Below, one piece after another: positions 53,771-63,237 of a stretch of 64,000 nt of DNA; position 1 is the stretch's first letter; each line of letters opens with the position of its first letter. The notes below the pieces were generated by a model that was not told the origin of the DNA, did no database searches, and saw nothing but the letters and a program-made list of their open reading frames with translations. The DNA is from Ruminococcus sp. GTDB taxonomy: Bacteria; Bacillota; Clostridia; Lachnospirales; Lachnospiraceae. The position numbers and the translations under genes are program-made. Where the stretch lies: positions 1-64,000 of the forward strand of contig JAHHTL010000007.1 of NCBI GenBank assembly GCA_020024635.1. Reading direction: 5' to 3'.

Positions 53771-54789
53771 AAAGTAACTCCTTTATCTCCTGCTTCGATT
53801 CGGCCTACAATATATGGCTGCTCTCCTGCATCTTTGATTGCCTGAAGCGTTTTTTCTACCTCTTCTGGTCTAACTGCAAGAATCATCCCAAGTCCCATAT
53901 TAAAGGTATTATACATCATCTGTTCCTCAATTTTTCCTTCTTCTTGAAGCATTGCAAAAACAGGTGGAATTGGATAACTATCCTTTTCAACAACTGCATG
54001 TGTTCCTTCTTTTAACATACGAGGAACGTTTTCGTAGAATCCGCCTCCTGTAATATGGCTGCATGCCTTTACTGTAACGCCTGCTTCTTTTATACTACGA
54101 AGTGCTTTTACATAGATTTTTGTTGGAGCAAGAAGCGCTTCTCCTAACGTGCAACCAAGCCTTTCATGATAAGTCTCTAGCACTTCTTTCTCCATCTTGA
54201 ATACCTTTCTTACAAGAGAGAATCCATTACTATGTACCCCTGATGATGCCATACCGATAAGAATATCTCCAGCTTCAAGATCCTTCCCTGTGATCAGATC
54301 TTTCTCATCTACGATTCCCACAGCAAAGCCTGCAAGGTCATATTCGTCTTCTGGATAAAATCCTGGCATTTCCGCAGTTTCTCCACCAATCAGCGCTGCA
54401 TCTGATTGTTTACATCCATCTGCAACTCCACTTACGATTGTAGCAATCTTTTCTGGAACATTCTTTCCACATGCAATGTAATCGAGGAAAAATAAAGGCT
54501 CTCCACCTGCACATGCAATGTCATTTACACACATTGCAACACAATCTATCCCAATCGTATCATGTTTATCAAGAAGAAAAGCTAGTTTTAATTTTGTACC
54601 AACTCCATCTGTGCCTGATACGAGTGTTGGTTTTTCCATATTTTTGAATTTTTCTAAAGAAAATGCTCCTGAAAATCCTCCAATATTGGTAAGAACTTCT
54701 GGTCTCATTGTCTCCATAACATGCTTCTTCATAAGTTCTACTGATCTGTAACCTGCTTCAATATCTACACCTGCGTTTTTATAATCCAT
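53764..54789 (-). CDS. purM: Phosphoribosylformylglycinamidine cyclo-ligase
   Basis: This 341-residue AIR synthetase uses ATP to close the imidazole ring at step five. Landmarks are [44 protein letters not shown] and [11 protein letters not shown], all in family order. AAGGAGA precedes the ATG. It overlaps purN by seven bases and lies 59 bases after purE. Confidence 0.97.
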   Translation of the reverse strand: MDYKNAGVDIEAGYRSVELMKKHVMETMRPEVLTNIGGFSGAFSLEKFKNMEKPTLVSGTDGVGTKLKLAFLLDKHDTIGIDCVAMCVNDIACAGGEPLFFLDYIACGKNVPEKIATIVSGVADGCKQSDAALIGGETAEMPGFYPEDEYDLAGFAVGIVDEKDLITGKDLEAGDILIGMASSGVHSNGFSLVRKVFKMEKEVLETYHERLGCTLGEALLAPTKIYVKALRSIKEAGVTVKACSHITGGGFYENVPRMLKEGTHAVVEKDSYPIPPVFAMLQEEGKIEEQMMYNTFNMGLGMILAVRPEEVEKTLQAIKDAGEQPYIVGRIEAGDKGVTLC

Positions 54790-54848
54790 GATTTTATCTC
54801 CTTATCTGTCTGACACTATTTCTATCCGATTTCGTAGTTTAAACTTTT

Positions 54849-55361
54849 TTACTTTGAAGCCATATATGCCTCATATCCAAGTTTATCGAGTTTATCTGCT
54901 TTCTTCTGCACAGTTTCCTTCATTTCTTTTGAATACTGTTGCAGTTTTTCTAATAGTTCCATATCAGATACTGCAAGAATTTTTGCTGCTAAAATACCCG
55001 CATTCATTCCACCATCAATCGCAACTGTAGCAACTGGAATTCCTGGTGGCATCTGGACAATAGAGAACAGTGCATCTTGTCCATCTAAATTGCTTCCTGA
55101 AATCGGTACTCCGATAACTGGGATCGGTACTAATGCTGCGCACATTCCCGGAAGATGCGCTGCCATCCCTGCTCCTGCAATAATCACCTTTACTCCATCT
55201 CTTTGCGCACTCTTTGCCCAATCGAAAAATACATCTGGCTCTCTGTGTGCTGAGATGATTGTCATTTCATATTCTATACCAAATTTCTCCAGTATAGTTG
55301 CTGCCTTACTCATTACTTTAAGGTCTGAGTCACTTCCCATTACAATTCTTACTTGTGGCAT
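54849..55361 (-). CDS. purE: N5-carboxyaminoimidazole ribonucleotide mutase
   Basis: This 170-residue class I PurE converts N5-CAIR to CAIR. The phosphate and active-site motifs are MGSDSDLKVM, SAHREPD with the catalytic histidine, AGAGMAAHLPGM and PIPVIGVPISGSNLDGQDAL. It is the first pur gene in the window; purK, purC, purF, purH and purL are not here. AAAGGCGG lies before the ATG. The upstream aminopeptidase gene ends 26 bases away, so transcription may enter from there. Confidence 0.97.
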   Translation of the reverse strand: MPQVRIVMGSDSDLKVMSKAATILEKFGIEYEMTIISAHREPDVFFDWAKSAQRDGVKVIIAGAGMAAHLPGMCAALVPIPVIGVPISGSNLDGQDALFSIVQMPPGIPVATVAIDGGMNAGILAAKILAVSDMELLEKLQQYSKEMKETVQKKADKLDKLGYEAYMASK

Positions 55362-55387
55362 AATATACCGCCTTTCTTATTGGATTA

Positions 55388-57466
55388 TCAGTCGTGATCG
55401 AAAGCGTTATTGAGCACCTCTGTGCCCTCTAAAACAAATCTTCCATCTCTTAACAGTATAAGCTTATTCCCCTGTTTTGTCACTACACTTATTTCTTCTA
55501 ACTCTTCATAAGGTATGGTTATATCTGTGTGACATTGTACATATGCTTTCGTAATATCCTCCTTGCGAAGAATGGAAACAGAATTGTCTTTTGCGACAAT
55601 TTCTTTTCCGTTTGGGTTATAAACTTTCACATCCTCACTCCAACTATAACAAGTGTCTCCGACAGCAAAATGAGGTCCCATTTTTTCAGCAATAAGAATT
55701 GGCATTTTATCTTCTATTCCATATTTTTTTGCAGTCACATACGCAGTTGTATTGGTGCCTATGGCAAACTCTCCAAGGGGAAGCGTTTCATGGTTAAACA
55801 GGATATTATCGGAAATATACTTTTTCCCCTCTTCTTCTGTTTCAAAATTAGTACAGCTATAATCCTTGATCATTCCATCTTTGAAAGTAATTTCTAAATT
55901 TTCATATTGTAAGCCGTCTAGGTATACCTTTGACACATGCAGCACACCATTGGTTCCTTCCAATACTGGACTTGTAAACACTTCTCCCACAGGAATATTT
56001 ACATCTGCCACACAATTTTCAAAAATGGTTTCTTTTTCCGGATTGTTTAAATGAAAAAGTTTTACTTTGATATCTGTTTTATTTTTTCCTTTTCCCAGAA
56101 CTTTCACATATTCCCCTTGATCTAGCGCGTCGATCAAGGTCTGTTGTACCTGCTCATATACGTTTGCATCTAGCGTATTGATCTTGATCACTTCATCAAA
56201 AATTTCTGGGTATTTTTCTCCAATTTCAGGAACGGGATAGGCAATAATTGTGAAACTCCGCTCTTCGCCTTTCATATACTGATTGACCAGCTGACTGGAT
56301 CTACTGTCAAAAGAAAGTGAAAGTTGTTTCATGCTATCCGTATACGTATAAGCTGAAGGATTTGTTTCTGGCGAAAATGGTAGTTCTCCAAACACTTCTA
56401 TCAGTGCTGGCCCTGCAAACTTCGCAGCCATCTCCTTATTTCTCTCATACACATTTTTCATAACTTCTAACTTACGTTCCATATAATTTTTATCCATAAA
56501 CAATGCCTGATCTGAACGATGATCATACTCATATTGTTTATTCGCAATTCCACCATAGTAACCAATTTTCATATGCTCTTTTTTCGTGATCACACTAGAA
56601 GCTGCCCTATAAATTGCTGGTTTTAATCCCATCTTTTCAAAATTTCGGATTGCAAGACGCACGATTTTCTCAAATCCAAGACTATATCTTATATTAACAA
56701 CTGCTTTTTTAGATAAATCTTTGCCTGTATTTACAAATCCAATTCGAAATCCTTCTGTATATACGTCTGCCATCTTTTGTAAGGTTTCCTCGGAAAGACT
56801 TCTCAAATGCCTTGCCGTTCCAAGTTCATTTTCCGTAATGTATTCCCCAAAACGATAAAGATACCTGTCATCCTCAAGATTTGCTTCCATAATAATTTCT
56901 GTTGCAAAAGATGCTTCCGGTAGAATCTGTTCTTCCACACGATCTGCCAAAAAAACATCACAATAATCGCTTGCGTACCAGTAAATAATCTGTCTTAGTT
57001 CCTGTTCTTTTGGAACCGGTTCTTCTTCAAAACAATTGTAGACTTCAATGAACAATTCCCCAAGGATGGTAAGATAATCCATTCTGTTTTCAAACGCATA
57101 CGCAATGGCACTTCGCATTTCTGCATACAAAAAACTGAGGATTTTCCCAATCTCTTCTCCTAGCATTTCTTCTGCATATTTCGGATTTGCATAACTTACT
57201 TCGTACTGCGCCCCTACAATATCATGATACAATTCTTCATTGACCTTTTGCTGTTCCAACAGACTTTTTTCTTGCCATTCTCCCATTTCTATTTGGGTTC
57301 TAATTTCCTCTAATTTTCCCAAAAAAGACGAAACCATTTGAAAATAAGGCTGGTATCTTTTCTCTACCGTCTCTTCCTTTTGAATATTTCTAATTCGTTC
57401 AAATGTCAATTCATGTCTTTCTTTGTAATACTCATTTTGCTGTTTTATATATTCCCTTCTTATCAT
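55388..57466 (-). CDS. M29-type aminopeptidase with long N-terminal extension
   Basis: This 692-residue protein has a C-terminal half (about 290-692) matching the M29 (aminopeptidase T/AmpS) family: NIPVGEVFTSPVLEGTNGVL, LGEFAIGTN, GPHFAVGDTCYS and HTDITIPYEE carry the glutamates, histidines and aspartate that bind the two metal ions. The first 240 or so residues are rich in acidic and aromatic helices and are not part of the ordinary ~400-residue enzyme; this longer form is common in Lachnospiraceae. It removes N-terminal residues from peptides in the cytosol. AGGAGG precedes the ATG. It overlaps nothing and starts one base after the DUF6142-like stop. Confidence 0.82.
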   Translation of the reverse strand: MIRREYIKQQNEYYKERHELTFERIRNIQKEETVEKRYQPYFQMVSSFLGKLEEIRTQIEMGEWQEKSLLEQQKVNEELYHDIVGAQYEVSYANPKYAEEMLGEEIGKILSFLYAEMRSAIAYAFENRMDYLTILGELFIEVYNCFEEEPVPKEQELRQIIYWYASDYCDVFLADRVEEQILPEASFATEIIMEANLEDDRYLYRFGEYITENELGTARHLRSLSEETLQKMADVYTEGFRIGFVNTGKDLSKKAVVNIRYSLGFEKIVRLAIRNFEKMGLKPAIYRAASSVITKKEHMKIGYYGGIANKQYEYDHRSDQALFMDKNYMERKLEVMKNVYERNKEMAAKFAGPALIEVFGELPFSPETNPSAYTYTDSMKQLSLSFDSRSSQLVNQYMKGEERSFTIIAYPVPEIGEKYPEIFDEVIKINTLDANVYEQVQQTLIDALDQGEYVKVLGKGKNKTDIKVKLFHLNNPEKETIFENCVADVNIPVGEVFTSPVLEGTNGVLHVSKVYLDGLQYENLEITFKDGMIKDYSCTNFETEEEGKKYISDNILFNHETLPLGEFAIGTNTTAYVTAKKYGIEDKMPILIAEKMGPHFAVGDTCYSWSEDVKVYNPNGKEIVAKDNSVSILRKEDITKAYVQCHTDITIPYEELEEISVVTKQGNKLILLRDGRFVLEGTEVLNNAFDHD

Positions 57467-57814
57467 CTATCGAAAACCTCCTGCAAATATAAACATCAGA
57501 AGTAACAAAAGTAGGATATTCAAAATCATTCCAATCCAGCAAGTCCTGTATTTTTTCTCTCGTTCACGCCTTCCTTTTACAGAAGCATGCAAACCATATA
57601 ACGCCGTAACAAACGATGCCAGACCGATTCCTCCTACAACATTAGGCGTATTTCCTCTTAAGAAAAACGCTGTCAGAACGGACACTAAGATCATTCCAAA
57701 CGAAATACCAGCCAAAGCACAAGAGTAAACGCCCATACGGGAATGTTTCATTTGTGTGTGCCCATACTTTCTAGAATTCACTTTTTTATCCGCTTTTGTA
57801 TTATTTTTTCCCAT
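57467..57814 (-). CDS. DUF6142-like small membrane protein
   Basis: This 115-residue protein has a basic N-terminus (NTKADKKVNSRKYGHTQMKH) and three hydrophobic segments at about 28-50, 58-74 and 90-112, separated by a basic KGRREREKKYRT loop. It matches a small Clostridia membrane family (DUF6142-like) without known function. The ATG lies within the end of the VanZ-like gene (14-base overlap), with AAGGAGA upstream. The gene leads directly into the M29 aminopeptidase gene with no gap, so the three are likely one transcript. Confidence 0.7.
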   Translation of the reverse strand: MGKNNTKADKKVNSRKYGHTQMKHSRMGVYSCALAGISFGMILVSVLTAFFLRGNTPNVVGGIGLASFVTALYGLHASVKGRREREKKYRTCWIGMILNILLLLLLMFIFAGGFR

Positions 57815-58274
57815 ATATTTGGTATCTTCTCCTTATACTGTTAAACACGAAAAATACAATTCCCCCAAATAGTCCGCCAATTGTATTTAGCACCAAGTCA
57901 TCCACATCAAAACTTCCTACCTTTGTAATAAACTGAAATATTTCCACACATAAACTAAGTCCCATACTCAGATAAATAGATCTCCACATTCTTCTGATCG
58001 AACTTGCCAGCGAAGTGAAAAATCCAAATGGAAGAAAAATCAAAATATTTCCCGCTAAATTAGTGAATACCGCGAAGATTCCTAGTTCTTCCCGGTATTC
58101 CCAAAATCTTCTTATCTCTTTAAACAAAATAATATTGTAGTGATAATCTTCCATTTTTCCAATACGACCATAGCAGTCTGAAAAGATCAGAAAATATAAA
58201 AGAAAGAACAGGTAGATGACGAACATTACTTTTCCGAAAATTCGAATCTTTTTTTTGCTTTTCTGATTCAACAT
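57801..58274 (-). CDS. VanZ-like membrane protein
   Basis: This 157-residue protein has four hydrophobic segments and a VanZ-like core: NIILFKEIRRFWEY, NLAGNILIFLPFGFF and SLCVEIFQFITKVGSFDVDDLVLNTIGG. The E-x-x-Q...D-x-x-D-x-x-x-N motif is the family's signature. VanZ itself gives low teicoplanin resistance by an unknown mechanism; most family members have no proven role. It is not associated here with any vanA-type genes. The start overlaps no other gene; it is 21 bases after a small membrane peptide. Confidence 0.88.
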   Translation of the reverse strand: MLNQKSKKKIRIFGKVMFVIYLFFLLYFLIFSDCYGRIGKMEDYHYNIILFKEIRRFWEYREELGIFAVFTNLAGNILIFLPFGFFTSLASSIRRMWRSIYLSMGLSLCVEIFQFITKVGSFDVDDLVLNTIGGLFGGIVFFVFNSIRRRYQIYGKK

Positions 58275-58294
58275 TAACTCCCCTATATTTTACA

Positions 58295-58444
58295 TCAAAA
58301 GATGAGTCCGTTTTTATTTTTCAAAAGACGGGCACCATTCACAATGGATAAAATTCCTGCTGTAACCCCTGCCACAATCATCACGACTCCAATTGCAATA
58401 CTCCCTGCGCCTGCATTTTTCATTGTTTTATATGCTTTTTCCAT
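58295..58444 (-). CDS. Small single-helix membrane peptide
   Basis: A 49-residue reading frame begins at an ATG with a very strong AAGGAGG seven bases upstream. The sequence has a positively charged start (MEKAYKTMKNAGAG), one hydrophobic helix rich in Gly, Val and Ile (about 15-36), then a basic end. A longer 74-codon reading extends upstream into non-coding-like sequence and lacks a ribosome binding site. Its size and composition suit a small membrane protein; function unknown. It is 43 bases after pyrE. Confidence 0.7.
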   Translation of the reverse strand: MEKAYKTMKNAGAGSIAIGVVMIVAGVTAGILSIVNGARLLKNKNGLIF

Positions 58445-58487
58445 ACAACATCCTCCTTTATCAGGCTGAACCTTTAACATCCACTTG

Positions 58488-59165
58488 TTATTTCGCACCG
58501 TATTGTTCATAGTATGCATCGATGGCTGCTTTTAATGTGTCATCAATTACAATTTCTCCATTACATGGTTTGTTATACAAATGCTCTGTCACTTCTTCCA
58601 TAGAAACAATGGCTGCTGTATCGAACCCGTATAATTCTTTGATTTCGTCAAGAGCGCACTTTTCGCCCCCTTTTCCGACTTCCATACGGTTTAAAGAAAC
58701 CATAAGTCCTTTCACTTCTACATCTGCCTGTGCTTTGATAATCGGAAATGTTTCTTCAATTGATTTTCCAGATGTCGTAACATCCTCGATAATCACGACT
58801 CTATCCCCATCTTTTAATTTACTTCCAAGAAGGATTCCTGTATCCCCATGATCTTTCACTTCTTTTCGGTTAGAGCAATAGCGGATTTCTTTTCCGTACA
58901 GTTCACTAATTGCCATTGTTGTCGCAACTGTGAGCGGAATCCCTTTGTATGCTGGTCCAAATAAGACATCAAAATCAAGGCCATAATTGTCATGAATCGC
59001 CTTCGCATAATACTCCCCTAATTTTCGAAGCTGCGCCCCTGTAACGTAAGCTCCTGCATTCATGAAAAATGGAGATTTTCTTCCACTTTTTAACGTAAAT
59101 TCTCCAAATTTCAAAACTTTACTTTCTACCATAAACTCAATAAACTCTTGTTTATATGCTTCCAC
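58488..59165 (-). CDS. pyrE: Orotate phosphoribosyltransferase
   Basis: This 225-residue enzyme joins orotate and PRPP to form OMP. The PRPP-binding motif is RVVIIEDVTTSGKSIEE, and KSPFFMNAG and GPAYKGIPL are present in family positions. Start is GTG with AAGGAGGAG upstream. It is the last pyr gene in the order pyrC, pyrF, pyrK, pyrD, pyrE. No terminator separates it from the small membrane genes that follow. Confidence 0.97.
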   Translation of the reverse strand: MEAYKQEFIEFMVESKVLKFGEFTLKSGRKSPFFMNAGAYVTGAQLRKLGEYYAKAIHDNYGLDFDVLFGPAYKGIPLTVATTMAISELYGKEIRYCSNRKEVKDHGDTGILLGSKLKDGDRVVIIEDVTTSGKSIEETFPIIKAQADVEVKGLMVSLNRMEVGKGGEKCALDEIKELYGFDTAAIVSMEEVTEHLYNKPCNGEIVIDDTLKAAIDAYYEQYGAK

Positions 59166-59178
59166 GTCTGTCTCCTCC

Positions 59179-60081
59179 TTATTTTACAATTCCTACCATA
59201 TCGGAAAGATTTTCAAAATGATATTTTTCCATGTATTTTTCAATTCCCTCTACAACTTCTACCGTTGTTGTTGGATGAAAGAAATTTGCGGTTCCAATGG
59301 AAACTGCTGATGCACCTGCGAGAATAAATTCGATCGCATCTTCCGCAGATGCAATTCCACCCATTCCAATAATTGGAACGCTTACTGCATTTGCCACTTG
59401 ATAAACCATACGTACTGCAATTGGTTTTACTGCAGGACCTGACATGCCACCTGTTTTGTTTGCCAAAGCAAAGGCTTGCCTATGAATATCAATCTTCATT
59501 CCCGTTAAAGTATTGATCAAGGACAAGACATCTGCTCCCCCTGCTTCTGCAGCTTTTGCTGTCTCTGTAATGTCGGTAACATTTGGACTTAATTTCATGA
59601 TGATCGGTTGCCTTGCATGTTTTTTTACTTCTTTCGTGATTGCTTCCACTGCTTTTGGATTTTGTCCGAAGGCAATTCCACCCTCTTTTACATTTGGACA
59701 GGAAATATTAATTTCCAAAAGATCTACCGGTTCCTCTGCAAGCCGCTCTACAACTTCTAAATACTCCTCTGTAGAATGTCCACATACATTCACAATGATT
59801 TTGGTATCATATTTCTTTAAGAAAGGAATGTCCCTTTGACAAAATACATCAATTCCCGGGTTTTGAAGTCCAATGGCGTTTAACATTCCACTGCTTGTCT
59901 CTGCAATTCGTGGAGTTGGGTTCCCTGGCCATGGAACATTTGCGACCCCTTTTGTCACAACTGCTCCTAAACGATTCAAATCTACAAATTCACTATATTC
60001 CTGTCCGGATCCAAAAGTTCCGGATGCTGTCATGACCGGATTTTTTAGTTCTACCCCGGCAAGATTCACTGTTGTATTCAT
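59179..60081 (-). CDS. pyrD: Dihydroorotate dehydrogenase B, catalytic subunit
   Basis: This 300-residue FMN protein oxidises dihydroorotate to orotate. The active-site cysteine lies in INISCPNVKEGGIAFG, typical of class 1B, which works with PyrK and NAD+. The ATG at 60081 overlaps the pyrK stop by one base (TAATG). GGTGGAG is the ribosome binding site. Fifteen extra codons of a longer reading are within pyrK. It heads directly to pyrE 13 bases later. Confidence 0.97.
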   Translation of the reverse strand: MNTTVNLAGVELKNPVMTASGTFGSGQEYSEFVDLNRLGAVVTKGVANVPWPGNPTPRIAETSSGMLNAIGLQNPGIDVFCQRDIPFLKKYDTKIIVNVCGHSTEEYLEVVERLAEEPVDLLEINISCPNVKEGGIAFGQNPKAVEAITKEVKKHARQPIIMKLSPNVTDITETAKAAEAGGADVLSLINTLTGMKIDIHRQAFALANKTGGMSGPAVKPIAVRMVYQVANAVSVPIIGMGGIASAEDAIEFILAGASAVSIGTANFFHPTTTVEVVEGIEKYMEKYHFENLSDMVGIVK

Positions 60082-60866
60082 TAAATCTCCACCTCCGTTG
60101 ATAAAAATACAGGTCCGTCTTTGCAAACTCTTTTGTTATGTACATGACTGTGCTCATCCATCTGTCTACTCTTAACAACACATCCAAGACAGGCGCCTAC
60201 TGCACATGCCATTCGCTCTTCCAAAGATACATAACATACAATGCCCTTTTCCTCTGCGTAATTTGCAATTGCCCGAAGCATAGGGGTTGGTCCACATGCG
60301 TAGATAATTTCTGCATCCAAATGCTTTTCACGAATTGCATCCATAACATTTCCTTTTGTTCCTACACTTCCATCTTCTGTTGCAATGTGAAGGTCTCCCT
60401 CTGTTTCAAACTGTTCGGTAAGAAACAGATCCGAGTTTCGGTATCCCATAACAAGAAGATTTTCCCCGTCCAGTTGTTTTGCCAGTTCTAACATTGGCGG
60501 AACTCCAATCCCACCGCCGATCAGCATTGCTTTCTTTCCTTTTGCACACTCCATCGGAAATCCATTTCCAAGAGGTCCTAAAATATCAATCTCTTCCCCT
60601 GCCGTTACACGTGAAAACTGCTCGGTTCCTGTTTTTTCCCCTGTTACACGGTAAACAATACGAACCGCTTGCTTGTCTTTGTCAATTTCGCAAAGACTGA
60701 TTGGACGTGGAAGCAATTTGCTTCCATCTTTTGTATAGACGGATATAAACTGCCCTGGCACTGCCATATTTGCCACACGCTCTGATGTAATCCACATACT
60801 ATAGATATTTTCTGCGATACATTCTTGCGAAAGTACCCTTGCAGTTTCTTTTTGTCTTTGAGCCAT
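60081..60866 (-). CDS. pyrK: Dihydroorotate dehydrogenase B, electron-transfer subunit
   Basis: This 261-residue protein carries FAD and a 2Fe-2S cluster and passes electrons from PyrD to NAD+. The cluster cysteines lie in CAVGACLGC followed by C in RVCKDG (C-x4-C-x2-C...C). A ferredoxin-reductase-like fold with an NAD-binding region (LIGGGIGVPPML) precedes them. AAGGAG precedes the ATG; the stop overlaps the pyrD start by one base, a translationally coupled pair. Confidence 0.96.
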   Translation of the reverse strand: MAQRQKETARVLSQECIAENIYSMWITSERVANMAVPGQFISVYTKDGSKLLPRPISLCEIDKDKQAVRIVYRVTGEKTGTEQFSRVTAGEEIDILGPLGNGFPMECAKGKKAMLIGGGIGVPPMLELAKQLDGENLLVMGYRNSDLFLTEQFETEGDLHIATEDGSVGTKGNVMDAIREKHLDAEIIYACGPTPMLRAIANYAEEKGIVCYVSLEERMACAVGACLGCVVKSRQMDEHSHVHNKRVCKDGPVFLSTEVEI

Positions 60867-60896
60867 TTTAATTTTCTCCTTATATTTTTTCCCGAT

Positions 60897-61823
60897 CTAT
60901 CTGTTTTTCAACGCTCCTTGGATATCAGCAATCATATCTTTTACCGCTGCTCTTGAAGCATCTCCGAAGTTTTCTGGTCCAAATGTTGCATAAGCTTCCT
61001 GTTTGTATGCCGCAATGATTCCTCTTGAAGAATTCACAATCGCACCAAGTCCATCTTCTTTAAAGAAATGCACGAGATCTTTTCCTTTTCCTCCTTGTGC
61101 TCCGTATCCTGGAACAAGGATAAATGCCTTTGGCATCACTTTTCTTAATACTTTTCCCATCTCTGGATAAGTTGCGCCTACTACTGCTCCAATGTAGCTA
61201 TACTCATCCCCCATACAATCTTCTCCCCACTTTGCAACTTTCTCTCCTACAAGTTCGTAAAGTGGTTTTCCATCAATCAATTGGTCCTGAAATTCTCCAC
61301 TTGATGGATTTGAAGTTTTCACAAGAACAAACAACCCTTTCTTTTCCTCTTTACATACATCAATAAATGGGTTAACGCCATCTGAACCAAGATATGGATT
61401 TACTGTCACAAAATCTTCATCAAATGGAGCATACTCCCTACTTCCTACTTTTACCTTTCCAAGGTGTCCGATGGCATATGCTGAAGAGGTGGAACCAATA
61501 TCTCCTCTTTTAATATCTCCAATAACCACCAGTCCTTTATCTTTACAATAGTCAACAGTTTTCTTAAAAACAAGAAGTCCCGGAACGCCAAATTGCTCAT
61601 ACATCGCAATCTGTGGTTTTACAGCTGGAATAAGGTCATATGTTTTGTCGATGATTTCTTTATTAAACTGCCAGATTGCCTCTGCTGCTCCTTCTAGTGT
61701 TTCCCCAAATTTCTCATATGCTGCTGTTTTAATGTGCTCTGGAATAAACTCAAGTTTTGGATCTAATCCTACTACAATTGGTGCTCCTGTTCTTTTGATA
61801 TTCTCTACTAACTTATTGATCAT
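60897..61823 (-). CDS. pyrF: Orotidine 5'-phosphate decarboxylase (long form)
   Basis: This 308-residue enzyme decarboxylates OMP to UMP. It is of the long PyrF subfamily (about 300 residues), with GLDPKLEFIPEH at the N-terminus and the catalytic lysine and aspartates in IGDIKRGDIGSTSSAYA. The ATG at 61823 has GAGGAGG upstream. It follows pyrC across a 98-base gap with a stem-loop that may act as attenuator, then pyrK 30 bases later. Confidence 0.96.
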   Translation of the reverse strand: MINKLVENIKRTGAPIVVGLDPKLEFIPEHIKTAAYEKFGETLEGAAEAIWQFNKEIIDKTYDLIPAVKPQIAMYEQFGVPGLLVFKKTVDYCKDKGLVVIGDIKRGDIGSTSSAYAIGHLGKVKVGSREYAPFDEDFVTVNPYLGSDGVNPFIDVCKEEKKGLFVLVKTSNPSSGEFQDQLIDGKPLYELVGEKVAKWGEDCMGDEYSYIGAVVGATYPEMGKVLRKVMPKAFILVPGYGAQGGKGKDLVHFFKEDGLGAIVNSSRGIIAAYKQEAYATFGPENFGDASRAAVKDMIADIQGALKNR

Positions 61824-61850
61824 GCTAAAATCCTCCTCTTTTCGCAAAAA

Positions 61851-61910
61851 TCAGCCCCTTTGACCTCCCCATTTAAGAAGCTTCTTTCCATGGTTTGAAA
61901 AAGGGTCTGA
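61851..61910 (-). terminator. Intra-operon stem-loop between pyrC and pyrF (candidate attenuator)
   Basis: On the minus strand an 11-base stem (61900-61910 with 61851-61861, one mismatch) closes a 38-base loop and is followed by five Ts. The loop itself contains the palindrome AAGAAGCTTCTT (61875-61886) and CCAT/ATGG pairs. Its place between two genes of the same operon suggests a partial terminator or attenuator, reducing transcription of pyrF-pyrK-pyrD-pyrE. No PyrR-binding-loop consensus was recognised. Confidence 0.55.
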
Positions 61911-61921
61911 CTCTGTTTTCT

Positions 61922-63199
61922 TTATTTTGTATATACAATTTTCCCATCTACAATTGTGTAAATGACTTCCCCTTTTACCGGATATCCATCAAATGGGGTA
62001 TTTTTTCCTTTTGAGTAAAATGTGTTGACATCAATGTTGTATTCCTTGTTTGGATCGAAAATCACTATATCTGCAATTTTTCCTTCAGAAATGGAACCTT
62101 TGTCTTGCAATCCAAGTATTTTTGCAGGATTATAACTCATTTTTTCTGCCATCTGCATCATGGTGATTACTCCCTTTTCTACCAATTCTGTATAAGTAAG
62201 ACAAGCGGAAGTCTCCAATCCAACAATTCCAAAGGCTGATTTTTCCATCGGTACATCCTTTTCTTCTACTGCGTGTGGTGCGTGGTCTGTAGAAATAACA
62301 TCCATAATATCTTCTTTTAGTCCTGCTCGTAACGCCTCCACATCTTCTCTTGAACGAAGAGGTGGGTTCATCTTAAATCTGCCATTATTCTCTGTGATAT
62401 CCTCTTCTGATAAAATAAAGTGATGCGGACACACCTCTCCTGTCACTTTTAGTCCTTCTTCTTTTGCAAGCCTGATCATCTCCACACTGTCTTTTGTAGA
62501 GCAGTGACATAAATGAAGACGTACTCCTGTTTCTTTGGCAAGAAGAATATCTCGTGCTGTAATCACATCTTCCACAGAGTTCGTAATTCCTTTTACCCCA
62601 AGAGCCTGTGCTTTTGCTCCTGCATTCATCACACCGCCCTCTACCATAGTGATATCTTCGCAATGTGCAAATACGGAAATTCCGCTTTCTTTTGCAAGCT
62701 TCATTCCGTTTCGATATAAGGAGGCATTCATAACAGATTTTCCATCTTCACTGATTGCATGACAGCCTGCCTCTGCCATACCCGAAATATCTGCCAGTTC
62801 TTTTCCTGCTTGTCCTTTTGTAACAGCACCCACTTGAATCACATGGACTACCGATTCTTCTTTGGCTCTTTTATGAACACTTTCCACCATTTCTTTTGTG
62901 TCAATAACTGGCTTTGTATTTGGCATAGCACACACCGTCGTCACGCCCCCATGTGCTGCTGCCGCTCCTCCTGTTGCAAGTGTTTCTTTATGAGTAAGAC
63001 CTGGATCCCTTAAATGTACGTGCAGATCTATAAACCCCGGCATTACATAGCATCCCGATGCACAAATCTGCTGATCTGCCGGATCAGTTATGTCTTTTTC
63101 AACTTTTACAATACGGTCATTTTCAATCAGCACATCACACTGTCCATCAAGTCCTGTCAGGGGATCTATGACATGCCCGTCTTTAATCAGAATTTTCAT
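61922..63199 (-). CDS. pyrC: Dihydroorotase (class I)
   Basis: This 425-residue amidohydrolase converts carbamoyl-aspartate to dihydroorotate. The metal site is HVHLRDPG; later residues include the carboxylated-lysine region and the aspartate in VISTDHAPHAVEEKD. It is class I (longer type), as usual in Firmicutes. AAGGAAGGA precedes the ATG. It is the first gene of the pyr operon, with a promoter just upstream at 63238-63267. The carbamoyl-phosphate synthase and pyrB genes are not here. Confidence 0.97.
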   Translation of the reverse strand: MKILIKDGHVIDPLTGLDGQCDVLIENDRIVKVEKDITDPADQQICASGCYVMPGFIDLHVHLRDPGLTHKETLATGGAAAAHGGVTTVCAMPNTKPVIDTKEMVESVHKRAKEESVVHVIQVGAVTKGQAGKELADISGMAEAGCHAISEDGKSVMNASLYRNGMKLAKESGISVFAHCEDITMVEGGVMNAGAKAQALGVKGITNSVEDVITARDILLAKETGVRLHLCHCSTKDSVEMIRLAKEEGLKVTGEVCPHHFILSEEDITENNGRFKMNPPLRSREDVEALRAGLKEDIMDVISTDHAPHAVEEKDVPMEKSAFGIVGLETSACLTYTELVEKGVITMMQMAEKMSYNPAKILGLQDKGSISEGKIADIVIFDPNKEYNIDVNTFYSKGKNTPFDGYPVKGEVIYTIVDGKIVYTK

Positions 63200-63237
63200 G
63201 TTTTATATCCTTCCTTTGAAGATTTACATATATATTC

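Noticed and set aside
57801-58274. Glycopeptide resistance locus
   Set aside because: A VanZ-like protein alone is common in Clostridia; no vanH, vanA, vanX or regulatory genes are present.
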